A stretch of DNA of 64,000 bases. It comes from Arthrobacter_H sp030452125. Its GTDB lineage: Bacteria; Actinomycetota; Actinomycetes; Actinomycetales; Micrococcaceae. Position numbers and translations under genes: made by a program. The stretch is taken from the NCBI GenBank assembly GCA_052379645.1, contig JBQSYU010000013.1, one strand, 5' to 3'. The notes under the pieces are model-generated. The model searched no databases, was not told where the DNA came from, and saw only the letters and a program-made list of their open reading frames with translations. This document shows, piece by piece, positions 43,084 to 51,707 of this stretch. How positions within the stretch are numbered: position 1 is the first letter of the stretch; the number at the start of each line of letters is the position of its first letter.

Positions 43084-46000
43084 TTACTTCTTGGTGAAGG
43101 TCACGACCTGGGCCTTCTTGCCCGTCTTGTTGTGCAGGTGCAGGAACAAGCCCTCTTCCTGGTTGGCCTTCTTCTTCGCCATCATCCGCTTCTTCGGGAA
43201 GGCGTTGGAGTAGTCCTGGACGTGTGCCGTGAGCTTCTGGCCCGGCAGGTCGGCAAAGGCCGTCCCGGTTCCGGCGCCCTCGAACCACAGATCCGGATCG
43301 ACCGCGTTGTAGGCGATCCAGTCGGTGGTGTCGACCGGGACCTGGGCCCCGGACTCATCGGCGTTGTACTGGCTCCACGTGCTGACCCGGTACTGGACCT
43401 GGCCCGAAGAATCCTCGGACACCCCGAGGGCATCCAACGAAACCGGCAGGCTCACGGCACTGGTGTCGAACGTGTTGGAGTCCGTCTCACCGGTCAGGCC
43501 GTTGGTCGGCCAGAGGTCGACCTGCTCACCGGTCTTCAGGTCCTGCGTTGCCGCCAGATCGAGATCGAGGCCATCGACGTTGGTGTTGAACGTGACGAAG
43601 TCGGGCTTGCCGTCCCCGTTGGTGTCGATTTCCACGTTGATCTCCGTCCCGCCGGCCAGGTGGGCCCAGTTGCCGTAGGTGCTGATACCGAAGTTCAGCA
43701 GACCGTCGGAGACCCCGTTGGTCGGGGCATCGGAGGCGGCACCGACATACTGCAGATCCATGGCGCGGGCGCCCGGGATCTCGTCGATGGCCTTGGGCAG
43801 CTTCTTGCTGGTGGCACCGAGCTCGAACGCCGAGACCAGGGACAGGACGCGCTCGTCACCGTTGCCGGTGAGCAGGCCCTTGCCCTTGAGCTTCACCGGG
43901 GCGGTGACCTTGCCCTTCTTGGTCTTGATGTTGTTGCCCTTCACCCGCATGTTGCTGGACGCCTTGGGCGCGGCTTGGACGGGAACGCGCAGTGCCGGCT
44001 GGCCCTTGGCGCGCAGTTCGATGCGACCGGTGGCGTCGGCGAGGTACTGGCGGTTCAGGCCCAGCTGCTGCTTCTCCATGGTCGGATCCATGGTCTTGGC
44101 GAACTTCTGGGGCTTGATCGTCAGGGTGACCTTGACCTTCTTGGACTTGCCCGGCTGGATGCTGACCTTATCGGTGCTCAGTGAATACGAAGCGCCGGGG
44201 ATCGTGGTCGAGGGCACGTAGTCCAGACGGTAGTGCTGGGTCCACTTGGAGGTGTTCTGCACGGTGATCGAGCTGGTCTTCTTGATCTTCTTCTTGCCCA
44301 TCTCCACGACGCCGAACGAGAGCGTCGTCAGATCCGGGGCATCCGTGGCGAACGCGTAGGCGGGGGTCTTGATCGCCGCATCGGCGATCACCCGACCGGA
44401 GCCGACGCGGTTCGGACCAAAGGTCTCGCCGTTATCGGCGGTGACGTCGGCCGTGGCCGTGTTCATCACCATCGACTTGACCTGGTAGGCGCTGTAGTTG
44501 CCGGAGCCGGCCACCAGGGCGGCGATGCCCGCGGTCAGCGGGGTGGACATCGAGGTGCCGGTCATCACGGCCGGGCCGTTTCCGGTACCCACGCCTGCCG
44601 AGCCGATGAGCGTGCCCGGTGCGGCGACGTCGGGCTTGACGACGCCGTTTGAACCGTGGACCCCGCGAGAGGAGCTGGAGTTCAAGGTGTCCAAGGCACC
44701 GGATTCGCCGGAGGCGGTTCCGATGAGGTCCTTGTCGAGCTCGAGCTTCAGCGTGCCGGCTTCGGCGGCCGGACGCAGCTTCTCGGAGTAGTCCTTATTG
44801 AGCTGCATGCCCGGGATCTTGTCGTTGCCGGCAATACCGGCGTCGAACACGCTGCGCGGTGAATCCAGGACGACGCCGGCGCCGCCGGCGGCCTCGATGT
44901 TGTTGAAGCGTGCTGCCGAACCGCAGGGGAAGTCGCCGTCTTCCTCCCACTGGATCCAGACCCACTTGCCGTCGAAGTCGGTGTCGGCCGGGAAGGCGTC
45001 GCAACCGAACTTATTCGAGGGGTCGGCCATGACGACTTCACCGGTGAGCTGCTCCTTGGAGGCATCGGTGTAGTCGAAGCTGGCCGAATACTGTCCGGCG
45101 GCGGTGCCGGCCACGTCATCGGGGGTCAGGACGTTGGCCCCGTCGAGGGTGATCTTCGAGCCCACCGTGTTGGCCACGGTCAGCGAGGAGCGGGCGTTGC
45201 CCGGTGAGCCGCCGACGTCGGTCACGTCACCGGCGTTGCCGGAGGCGACGACCGAGAGGATCCCCAGTTCCGCCAGTGCATCGACGATGTCGTTCTCCGG
45301 ATCGTCCACGGGGGAGTGGTCCGAGCCGAGGGACATGTTCACGATCTGGGCGCGGTCGCTGAAGTCGCCGTCGCCGTTGGGGTCCAGGACGTAGTCCAGG
45401 GCCTGGCCCACCACGGAGGAGGATCCTCCGCAGCCGAAGACGCGGATGCCCACGAGCTGGGCCTCCGGGGCCGAGCCGGGGCCGATCTTCATCGAGGAGA
45501 CGCCCTTGGCATCGAGCGTGGAGTAGTCCCCGTCGAACGTCCCGCCCTCGGCGTCCACCCCGTAGCCGGCGGCACTGCCGGAAACGTGGGTGCCGTGCCC
45601 TGCCGCCTGGCAGTCCAGCGGGTTGGCGTCCGGCTTCGGGACTGGCTGGTAGGTCGGGGAGGAGGGATCGGCGTTGTAGTCGTCACCGACCAGGTCCCAA
45701 CCGCCGATGAACTTATCCGGATCGATCAGCCCCGAGTCGGGGCCGGGCAGGTCGTCGGAGGCCTGTGCCTTCTTATAGGCCTCCACGGTGCCGGGACCAC
45801 CGAAGTCCGCATGCGTGTAGTCGACGCCGGTGTCGAGCACGGCGATGGTGACCCCGTCGCCGGTCTGGTCCAGACCCGACCAGGCGTTGAGTGCCTTGGT
45901 GTCGATGACCGAGCCCTTGTTGGTCGGGGACTTCGGCACGATCGCGGTGATCTTCACGACGTCGGAACGTTTGGACAGGGCGCGCAGGGCGTCGGCGTCC

Positions 46001-46443
46001 CCGCGCAGGGCGACGCCGGGAAGGGCGTTCGTGGTGGTGTAGACGACCTTCGATTTGGAGGCCTTCGCCGCGGAGGCACCCTGCGACTCGATGTTCTTGC
46101 GGATCTGCTTGACCTTGGTCTTGTTCTTGACCGGGGCCGACTTGCTGCGGGCCACGTTCGAGGGCTGGGTGGCCGCGAAGGCGCCTTCGCCACTGAACTG
46201 GACGTAGGCGGTGACCTCGCCCTTCTTGCTGACCATGGGCCCTGAAACCTTCAGGTCCTGCAGCGTTTTGATGTCCTGTTGATCCAATGAGGAACCCCCG
46301 AAGGCCTCTGCTTGGCTTCCGGGGGTTGAATTGATGTCTTTCGGTGCGGCATTGGCGGGAACCGACATGGTGGCGGCCAGGGCCAAGCCTGAGACCGCAG
46401 CCACGACGGAACGGGCCAGCCGTGGCCGATGCGAGTGATTCAT
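43084..46443 (-). CDS. Secreted subtilisin-like S8 protease with PA domain
   Basis: A 1119-residue extracellular protease. Signal peptide to about residue 33 (ends ANAAP), I9-type propeptide, then the S8 domain with Asp in AVLDTGVDYTH (about 203), His in GHGTHVSG (about 284) and Ser in GTSMSTP (about 617). A protease-associated (PA) insert lies between His and Ser. The C-terminal 400 residues hold an Fn3-like beta domain (TTLSFGVVEMGKKK) and a lysine-rich end without a sortase motif. AAGGAG precedes the ATG. Probably a broad nutrient-scavenging protease. Confidence 0.93.
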   Translation of the reverse strand: MNHSHRPRLARSVVAAVSGLALAATMSVPANAAPKDINSTPGSQAEAFGGSSLDQQDIKTLQDLKVSGPMVSKKGEVTAYVQFSGEGAFAATQPSNVARSKSAPVKNKTKVKQIRKNIESQGASAAKASKSKVVYTTTNALPGVALRGDADALRALSKRSDVVKITAIVPKSPTNKGSVIDTKALNAWSGLDQTGDGVTIAVLDTGVDYTHADFGGPGTVEAYKKAQASDDLPGPDSGLIDPDKFIGGWDLVGDDYNADPSSPTYQPVPKPDANPLDCQAAGHGTHVSGSAAGYGVDAEGGTFDGDYSTLDAKGVSSMKIGPGSAPEAQLVGIRVFGCGGSSSVVGQALDYVLDPNGDGDFSDRAQIVNMSLGSDHSPVDDPENDIVDALAELGILSVVASGNAGDVTDVGGSPGNARSSLTVANTVGSKITLDGANVLTPDDVAGTAAGQYSASFDYTDASKEQLTGEVVMADPSNKFGCDAFPADTDFDGKWVWIQWEEDGDFPCGSAARFNNIEAAGGAGVVLDSPRSVFDAGIAGNDKIPGMQLNKDYSEKLRPAAEAGTLKLELDKDLIGTASGESGALDTLNSSSSRGVHGSNGVVKPDVAAPGTLIGSAGVGTGNGPAVMTGTSMSTPLTAGIAALVAGSGNYSAYQVKSMVMNTATADVTADNGETFGPNRVGSGRVIADAAIKTPAYAFATDAPDLTTLSFGVVEMGKKKIKKTSSITVQNTSKWTQHYRLDYVPSTTIPGASYSLSTDKVSIQPGKSKKVKVTLTIKPQKFAKTMDPTMEKQQLGLNRQYLADATGRIELRAKGQPALRVPVQAAPKASSNMRVKGNNIKTKKGKVTAPVKLKGKGLLTGNGDERVLSLVSAFELGATSKKLPKAIDEIPGARAMDLQYVGAASDAPTNGVSDGLLNFGISTYGNWAHLAGGTEINVEIDTNGDGKPDFVTFNTNVDGLDLDLAATQDLKTGEQVDLWPTNGLTGETDSNTFDTSAVSLPVSLDALGVSEDSSGQVQYRVSTWSQYNADESGAQVPVDTTDWIAYNAVDPDLWFEGAGTGTAFADLPGQKLTAHVQDYSNAFPKKRMMAKKKANQEEGLFLHLHNKTGKKAQVVTFTKK

Positions 46444-46823
46444 GATGCTCCTTGTAACCGATTGGGCGGTTTCGGGGCACCGATGGGGCTGTTACCCCGG
46501 AGCGCCCCACGCCATAGCCTAAGTGAGTGTCGTCACAAGTCAAGGAGTTGCTTTAGAGTTTCCATCGCGCCGGAACGGCGCTGTTGGCGCGGTTTTGGTG
46601 TCAAAAAAGAGCGGGTGCGCGAGCGGCTCGGGCAGGCCCTTGCTGCTACCGGATGGTAGTCGGGGCGGGGCTATGACACCCCAGATCTCGGCAGGTCGGC
46701 ACTGGAGGGTCCGAGGGCTGGTCGCCGCAAACTTTCAATGAGTCGGTGTCACGAAACCACACGAAGTGTGGACTTCCGCGGAAAGTGTTCACTGGAGGGA
46801 CCTCGAGGACCGGTGCGGCCGCC
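46444..46823. other. Intergenic region between subtilase and pdxK/thiD-type gene
   Basis: About 380 bases upstream of the subtilase and beyond the kinase terminator, with no supported gene. Besides the promoter near 46516-46543 there are two palindromes: CCACAC-gaa-GTGTGG (46757-46771) and TTCCGCGGAA (46774-46783), 14 bases apart centre to centre. Their role is unknown. Confidence 0.45.
46516..46543 (-). promoter_or_regulatory. Predicted promoter of the subtilase gene
   Basis: Reading the - strand: -35-like TTGACT (46538-46543), 16-base spacer, -10-like TAGGCT (46516-46521), about 70 bases upstream of the subtilase ATG. Both elements fit the principal sigma factor. Confidence 0.55.
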
Positions 46824-46870
46824 AAAAAAGTCGTGGCGACGACCCCTCGATGAGGTGTCGTCGCCACGAC
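46824..46870 (-). terminator. Intrinsic terminator of the pdxK/thiD-type gene
   Basis: On the - strand a 14-bp perfect stem, GTCGTGGCGACGAC (46857-46870 complement with 46830-46843), then CTTTTTTGG (T-run at 46824-46829). It begins 16 bases beyond the kinase stop codon. Confidence 0.9.
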
Positions 46871-46886
46871 CGTGCCGCGGGGCCGG

Positions 46887-47714
46887 TCAGGCGGTGATGC
46901 CTCCCTGCCAGAGGGCGTCGAACGGCGCGTGGGAGGCCATCCGGTGTTCGATACCTGCGGTGACGAAGGTCTTGGCGGCCCGGGCGGCTTCCAGCGGGGT
47001 GGCCCCCTTGGCCAGCTCGGCGGTGACGGCGGCAGCCAGCGAGCATCCGGCACCGGAAACGGCGACTTCGCCGATCTTGGGGGTGGACAGGACCTCGGTG
47101 GTCGTCCCGTCGTGGAATACGTCGACGGCGTCGCTGCCGGCCAGGCGGATTCCGCCCTTGGCCAGGACCGCGGCACCACTGGCCTCGTGGATGATGCGGG
47201 CGGCACGCTCGAGGTCCTCGACGCTGTCGATGGTGATGCCCGACAGGGATTCGGCCTCGAAATGGTTCGGGGTCACGAAGGTGGCCAGCGGCAGCAACGT
47301 GGATTTCAGTGCCTGGTCGGTATCCAGGGCATGTCCGGGCTCCTGGCCCTTGCAGATCAAGACGGGATCGAGCACGACGTTCTTCCACTGCTGGGCCCGC
47401 AGTGCGGTCGCGACCGTGTCGATCGTGGTCGGGCTGCCCATCATGCCCAGCTTCACCGTATCGAGCTGACCGGAATAGCAGGTCTGGATGGCCTCGAGCT
47501 GGTCGGCGATCACCTGGGGCTCCACGGGAACGAAACGGTGATCCCACCCCTGTTTCGGGTCGAAGGAGACGATGCAGGTCAGGGCCGTGATCCCGAAGGT
47601 TCCCAGCTGCTGGAAGGTCTTCAGGTCGGCCTGTGCCCCTGCCCCGCCGGTGGCTTCGGAACCGGCGATGGTCAGCGTGATGGCCGGGGAGGAATGCTGT
47701 TGCGTGGAAGTCAT
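46887..47714 (-). CDS. Pyridoxine/hydroxymethylpyrimidine kinase (PdxK/ThiD type)
   Basis: A 275-residue ribokinase-fold kinase. N-terminal TIAGSEATGGAGAQADLKTFQ, VKLGMMGS, VLDPVLICKGQ and the catalytic anion-hole GAGCSLAAA. The ICKGQ sequence resembles the bifunctional pyridoxal/HMP kinases of Firmicutes more than classical ThiD (which has MVxxSG). It should phosphorylate pyridoxal/pyridoxine or HMP(-P). Transcribed alone with its own terminator; a TetR gene lies nine bases away, upstream of its start. Confidence 0.87.
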   Translation of the reverse strand: MTSTQQHSSPAITLTIAGSEATGGAGAQADLKTFQQLGTFGITALTCIVSFDPKQGWDHRFVPVEPQVIADQLEAIQTCYSGQLDTVKLGMMGSPTTIDTVATALRAQQWKNVVLDPVLICKGQEPGHALDTDQALKSTLLPLATFVTPNHFEAESLSGITIDSVEDLERAARIIHEASGAAVLAKGGIRLAGSDAVDVFHDGTTTEVLSTPKIGEVAVSGAGCSLAAAVTAELAKGATPLEAARAAKTFVTAGIEHRMASHAPFDALWQGGITA

Positions 47715-47723
47715 GCTCTCATT

Positions 47724-48386
47724 TTAGGGTGTTTCGTCGCGTTGCACGTTGCGGACGACCCCGATCACGTCATCGATGATGTGCCGGACCACCGGAAGCC
47801 TGGACAGAACGGCCAGGCGGGCCATCAGGGCCGCCGCATTCGCGGCCAGCCGGCGACTGCGATCGGCGTCGGGCGAGGAATCGTAGGCCCAGAAGATGAT
47901 CAGGCCGCGTTGGACCAACCAGAGCAGCTCGGGCAGGTCGTCGCGGATCGCCAGGGGCGGTCGGGGCAGTGATGCGGCGACCGCCTGGCGCCACAGGGCG
48001 AACTCCTTGGCCCGGGTGACACCCGCCGTGGTGGTGGTGTCGGGGCTCATCGCCGCGCGGATCAACACGGAACCGAAATCGTGGAACGGGGCCACCGCGT
48101 CCAAGGCCGCATCCAGCACGATCCGGATGTTGTCCTGCAGGTTGTTGCCCGACAGCAGTAGTGGGCGGGCGGCACGCAACTGTTCATCGATCAGCCCGCG
48201 GGCCAGCTCCTGGACCAGATCCTCCTTGGAGGAGAAGTGGTAGTAGGCGTTGCCCGGGGAGACCCCGGCTTCCGCCGCGATGGCACGCATCGTGGTGCGG
48301 TGGAAGCCGTCGCGCGAGAACAATGCGAGGGCGGCTGTCTGGATCCGGGCCCGGGTGAGGGCTGATTTATGGGTCTTCGGTTCCAT
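47724..48386 (-). CDS. TetR family regulator
   Basis: A 220-residue TetR regulator: helix-turn-helix with TTMRAIAAEAGVSPGNAYYHFSSKEDLVQEL. The ATG at 48386 has GAGG upstream and starts 41 bases from an 18-bp perfect palindrome, so autoregulation is likely. It ends nine bases before the PdxK/ThiD-type start on the same strand and could be co-transcribed with it. A divergent queuosine-precursor transporter shares the control region. Ligand unknown. Confidence 0.9.
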   Translation of the reverse strand: MEPKTHKSALTRARIQTAALALFSRDGFHRTTMRAIAAEAGVSPGNAYYHFSSKEDLVQELARGLIDEQLRAARPLLLSGNNLQDNIRIVLDAALDAVAPFHDFGSVLIRAAMSPDTTTTAGVTRAKEFALWRQAVAASLPRPPLAIRDDLPELLWLVQRGLIIFWAYDSSPDADRSRRLAANAAALMARLAVLSRLPVVRHIIDDVIGVVRNVQRDETP

Positions 48387-48427
48387 CGTTGCCTCGTCAT
48401 CGCCGGGATCAAGCCCACCATAGCAAG

Positions 48428-48445
48428 TTTTGAACATGTTCAAAA
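48428..48445. promoter_or_regulatory. 18-bp perfect palindrome, TetR operator
   Basis: TTTTGAACATGTTCAAAA is a perfect palindrome 42-59 bases upstream of the TetR start codon and inside an AT-rich promoter stretch (followed by TATAT). It has the form and length of TetR-family operators. Confidence 0.75.
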
Positions 48446-48453
48446 TATATTTC

Positions 48454-48493
48454 GTCCACGGCTTGCGACCGGAATCCCGGGCCGGCCGTGGAC
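48454..48493 (+). promoter_or_regulatory. Hairpin in transporter leader
   Basis: GTCCACGGC (48454-48462) and GCCGTGGAC (48485-48493) form a perfect 9-bp stem with a 22-base loop, about 100 bases before the queuosine-precursor transporter ATG. It does not resemble preQ1 riboswitch consensus as I know it. Confidence 0.35.
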
Positions 48494-48596
48494 ATGGGAG
48501 AATGGGAGGCGTCAAGTGCTAATACAGCGGGCGGCGGACCCGGGGCGACCCGGAGCACCCTGCCTGGCGAACCACTTCCAGAAGGGGAACCACCTC

Positions 48597-49325
48597 ATGC
48601 CCGCCACCTCCGGCGACTCCGTCAACACCATGCCCACCGAACCGACGACGGGACGCGCCCGCCAGGCCGTCTTCGCCTCCGCCGGAAGCCCCTACTTCTC
48701 GGCCGTGCTGGCCCTGATGGCCGTGGTGGTCATCCTGTCCAACATCGGCGCGACCAAGGGGGTGAGTTTCGGACCGATCATCACCGACGGGGGTTTCTTC
48801 CTCTTCCCGCTGGCGTACATCCTCGGCGACGTCGTCAGCGAGGTCTATGGCTTCAAGGCGGCCCGTCGGGCGATCATCATCACCTTCCTGCTGGCGGCGT
48901 TCGCGACCTTCTGCTTCTGGGTGATCATCATGTTGCCCGCCGCGGATTTCTACCACGGTCAACAGGAGCTGGAACGGACCCTGGGCCCGGTCTGGCGGAT
49001 CGTGGCCGCCTCGCTGTGCGGGTTCCTGGTCGGCCAGACCCTGAACTCATATGTCCTGGTGAAGATGAAGGACCGCTTCGGGGAAAAGGGGCTGGTGGGA
49101 CGGCTGATGGGCTCCACCGGGGTGGGGGAATTCGCCGACACCCTGATCTTCTGCTCGATCGCCGCCTCGGTGATCGGCATCGCCGACGCCGGACAGTTCA
49201 TCAACTACGTCCTGGTGGGGTTCGTCTACAAGACGGGGGTGGAGTTCCTCTTTGTGCCGATCACCACGCTGGTGATCCGCTGGTTCAAGCGCCACGAACC
49301 CACCTACGGCCAGAGCCGGAGCTGA
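48597..49325 (+). CDS. Queuosine precursor transporter (YhhQ family)
   Basis: A 242-residue membrane protein with six predicted helices of the YhhQ/QPTR family, which imports queuosine precursors (preQ0, preQ1 or queuine). Typical parts are LSNIGATKGVSF, FPLAYILGDVVSEVYGFKAARR and the C-terminal VGFVYKTGVEFLFVPITT. tgt, the enzyme using these bases, lies 2.4 kb downstream on the other strand. ATG 48597 follows AAGGGG; a longer in-frame frame overlaps the TetR start and is rejected. Confidence 0.88.
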   Translation: MPATSGDSVNTMPTEPTTGRARQAVFASAGSPYFSAVLALMAVVVILSNIGATKGVSFGPIITDGGFFLFPLAYILGDVVSEVYGFKAARRAIIITFLLAAFATFCFWVIIMLPAADFYHGQQELERTLGPVWRIVAASLCGFLVGQTLNSYVLVKMKDRFGEKGLVGRLMGSTGVGEFADTLIFCSIAASVIGIADAGQFINYVLVGFVYKTGVEFLFVPITTLVIRWFKRHEPTYGQSRS

Positions 49326-49350
49326 GACGGGGGCCGGTACGCTGGGCGGT

Positions 49351-50040
49351 ATGGATACGCAGGACGCCCCATTGCTGACCGCCCGGGAACTGGTCGCCGG
49401 TTACGGCGAATTCGAAGTCTGCGGACCCCTGGATCTGGTGTTCGACCGGGGAGACGCCCTGGGGATCGTCGGGCTGAATGCCGCGGGGAAGTCCACCCTG
49501 TTGCGCACCCTCATCGGCCGTCAGCCCCCACTGGCCGGTACGGCCTCGGTGCTGGGGGTCTTCACCGACGACACCTCCCACATCCACCGCCGGATGATCT
49601 CCGCGGTCTTCGACGAGGACGCGTTCTTCGATTCGCTCACCGTGGAGGAACACCTGCAGCTCATCGCCTCGGGGCACGAGGTCCCCGACGGGCAGGAAGC
49701 CGTGGAGCGGGAACTGGAATTCTTCGAACTCACCACGGCCCGCCACGCCCTGCCCGGGGCCCTGTCCTCGGGCCAACGCCGCCGCCTGCTGCTGGCCGCC
49801 GGGATGATCCGGCCCAGCGAACTACTGGTCCTGGACGAGCCGGAACAACGACTGGACCCGCCGATGCGCGCGAAACTCGCGGTGAGGTTGCGGGCCCGGA
49901 TCGACGATGGCGGGGCGGTCCTGCTGGTCACCCACGACGCCATCCTGCTCACCACGGTGGTGGACCATTGCCTGATCGTCGACGAGGGACTGCGTTTCGC
50001 CACCGCAGCCGAAGGCGCCGCGGCCATCGGCGGAGCATGA
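49351..50040 (+). CDS. ABC transporter ATP-binding protein
   Basis: A 229-residue ATPase: Walker A GLNAAGKST, signature LSSGQRRRL (degenerate LSGGQ), Walker B LLVLDEPEQRLDP and switch LLVTHD. It is coupled by an ATGA overlap to a large membrane protein, so the pair probably forms an exporter. Function unknown; such pairs occur in actinobacteria without defined substrates. Confidence 0.88.
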   Translation: MDTQDAPLLTARELVAGYGEFEVCGPLDLVFDRGDALGIVGLNAAGKSTLLRTLIGRQPPLAGTASVLGVFTDDTSHIHRRMISAVFDEDAFFDSLTVEEHLQLIASGHEVPDGQEAVERELEFFELTTARHALPGALSSGQRRRLLLAAGMIRPSELLVLDEPEQRLDPPMRAKLAVRLRARIDDGGAVLLVTHDAILLTTVVDHCLIVDEGLRFATAAEGAAAIGGA

Positions 50041-51707
50041 GCGTCCACGCCTCCGGGGCGGGACGGTCCCTTCCAGCATGGGTCCCCGGGGGCCCACCCT
50101 CGGACTTCGACCCGGTCGCGGCCACCCACCGGCTGCGCCGGGATCGCCGTCGGGCGCAGCGGCCCGACCGCTGGAGCGATTTCTACATCACCTTCTTCGG
50201 GGCCGTCATCCTGTTGGCCTACCTCTCCGGCGTCGTCCAATTCCTGGCCCAGGGCATGCGCGCATCGGCCGCCGGATCCCTGGTCCGCGAGGGCATCGCC
50301 GTCGTCCCGGGGGCCGACGCCGGCTCGGCCCTGCTGCTGCTGGCCCTGCTGGGGGTGGCGTCCCTGCTGAGCCGGATGGGGCCGGTGGCCGTGGACCGGG
50401 CCCAGGGCCTGTGGTGGTTCTCGCTGCCGGTGGACCGGGTGCCGATGCTCGCCCGGCAGCTGCGGAACCGGTTGGTCTGGGTCTTCATCGTCGGCGCCGT
50501 GCTCTGGCTGCCGTTGGGCCTCTCCGCCGGAACCGCCTCATACAACGGATTCAGCGGCCCGCCGCTGGGCGAACTGGCCGCCGGCAGCTTCACGCTGGGC
50601 GCCGAATTCGTGTTGGTCGGACTCCTGGTGGCGGCCGGCCAGATCCTGCATCTGCGCCCGATGGTCGGCAGGGGGCTCCGGGTCCTGGGCGGCCTGATCG
50701 TCCTAGCCTACGCCGTGGACGCGATCCTCCGGGCCGCCGGAACGGCCAGGTTGCTGACCCCGGGGATCTGGGCGGGCCTGCCCTCGGCGTGGCCATCCAC
50801 GGGGAACTGGGCCATCCCCGCGGCCCTGCTGCTGGTGGCCCTGGTGGGCTGGGCGGTGGTGCGTCCGTTGCTGGGGCGGATCCCCACCTCGGAGCTGCTC
50901 GAGGCCGGTGGAATCAGCGGACACGCGGGGAACTCACTGGCCCTGCTCGACGCCCGGTCGCTGCTGGGCTCCTTTGCCCACGGCCCCCGCCGGCGCAGCC
51001 ATGTCCGTGATCCCTGGCCCCGGATGATCCCCGCACGCTTCACCGGCGCCCCGGTGGGGGCCCTGCTGCGGGCCGAAGCGCTGGTCCTGCTGCGCACCGG
51101 TCCGGTGTGGGGCCGGCTGGTGATCAGTCTGGCCCTGCTGGCCGGGGCCGTCACCGCCCGCGGCGGGGGCACCGCCGTCGTACTATGCGTGGCCATCGCG
51201 GTATCGGCGACCCTGGCCGGGCAGGCCGCCGGGGTGGCGGCGGCCGAGGCGGCCCGGGTGCCGGGGCTGGACGCCCTGCTGCCCCTGGATGCGAAGTCCG
51301 CGCGCAAGGCCCACGGGTTGCTTCCGGCGATCGTCTTGAGCGCCTGGGGCGCACTGGCCGGGGCCATCCTGGGGTGGGCGCTGGTCGGACCGGGCGCGCC
51401 GGGACAATGGATCCTGCTGATCGGAATCGGGGTGTTCTGCGGGATCGGCGTGGCCGGAGGATCCCTGCGGCTGGCCTACCGGCCCGAACTGGATTGGGAT
51501 GCGGTGTTGCAACGCCAGATGTTCGGCCGCGGCGCCCTGCCGCTCATCGGCCATGCCGTCCACGGGCCGGAACTGATGCTGATCGCCGTCGTCCCGTGGG
51601 CCCTGGCGGTGCTGGGGGCAGCGATTCCCGCCGTGCTGCTGGTGCTCACGGTGGGCCTCGGGGTGGGCGCTTGGTTCGCCGGGACGTACCGCCCCCGGCC
51701 TGCCTAG
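50037..51707 (+). CDS. Polytopic membrane partner of ABC ATPase (DUF6297-like)
   Basis: A 556-residue integral membrane protein with roughly ten to twelve hydrophobic segments and no soluble domain. It resembles the actinobacterial ABC-associated membrane proteins I know as DUF6297; this family label is from memory. An arginine-rich N-terminal segment (HRLRRDRRRAQRPDRW) precedes the first helix. ATG 50037 overlaps the ATPase stop. Its end overlaps the convergent tgt by four bases. Confidence 0.75.
   Translation: MSVHASGAGRSLPAWVPGGPPSDFDPVAATHRLRRDRRRAQRPDRWSDFYITFFGAVILLAYLSGVVQFLAQGMRASAAGSLVREGIAVVPGADAGSALLLLALLGVASLLSRMGPVAVDRAQGLWWFSLPVDRVPMLARQLRNRLVWVFIVGAVLWLPLGLSAGTASYNGFSGPPLGELAAGSFTLGAEFVLVGLLVAAGQILHLRPMVGRGLRVLGGLIVLAYAVDAILRAAGTARLLTPGIWAGLPSAWPSTGNWAIPAALLLVALVGWAVVRPLLGRIPTSELLEAGGISGHAGNSLALLDARSLLGSFAHGPRRRSHVRDPWPRMIPARFTGAPVGALLRAEALVLLRTGPVWGRLVISLALLAGAVTARGGGTAVVLCVAIAVSATLAGQAAGVAAAEAARVPGLDALLPLDAKSARKAHGLLPAIVLSAWGALAGAILGWALVGPGAPGQWILLIGIGVFCGIGVAGGSLRLAYRPELDWDAVLQRQMFGRGALPLIGHAVHGPELMLIAVVPWALAVLGAAIPAVLLVLTVGLGVGAWFAGTYRPRPA

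Noticed and set aside
43132..46245. Long open frames on the + strand opposite the subtilase (43132-44184, 45316-46245)
   Set aside because: They are valine/glycine/arginine-rich with no domain; the minus-strand gene has a full signal peptide, catalytic triad and ribosome-binding site. High GC gives such shadows.
48446..48596. preQ1 riboswitch before the queuosine-precursor transporter
   Set aside because: No preQ1-I, -II or -III consensus could be read; only a 9-bp hairpin is seen.
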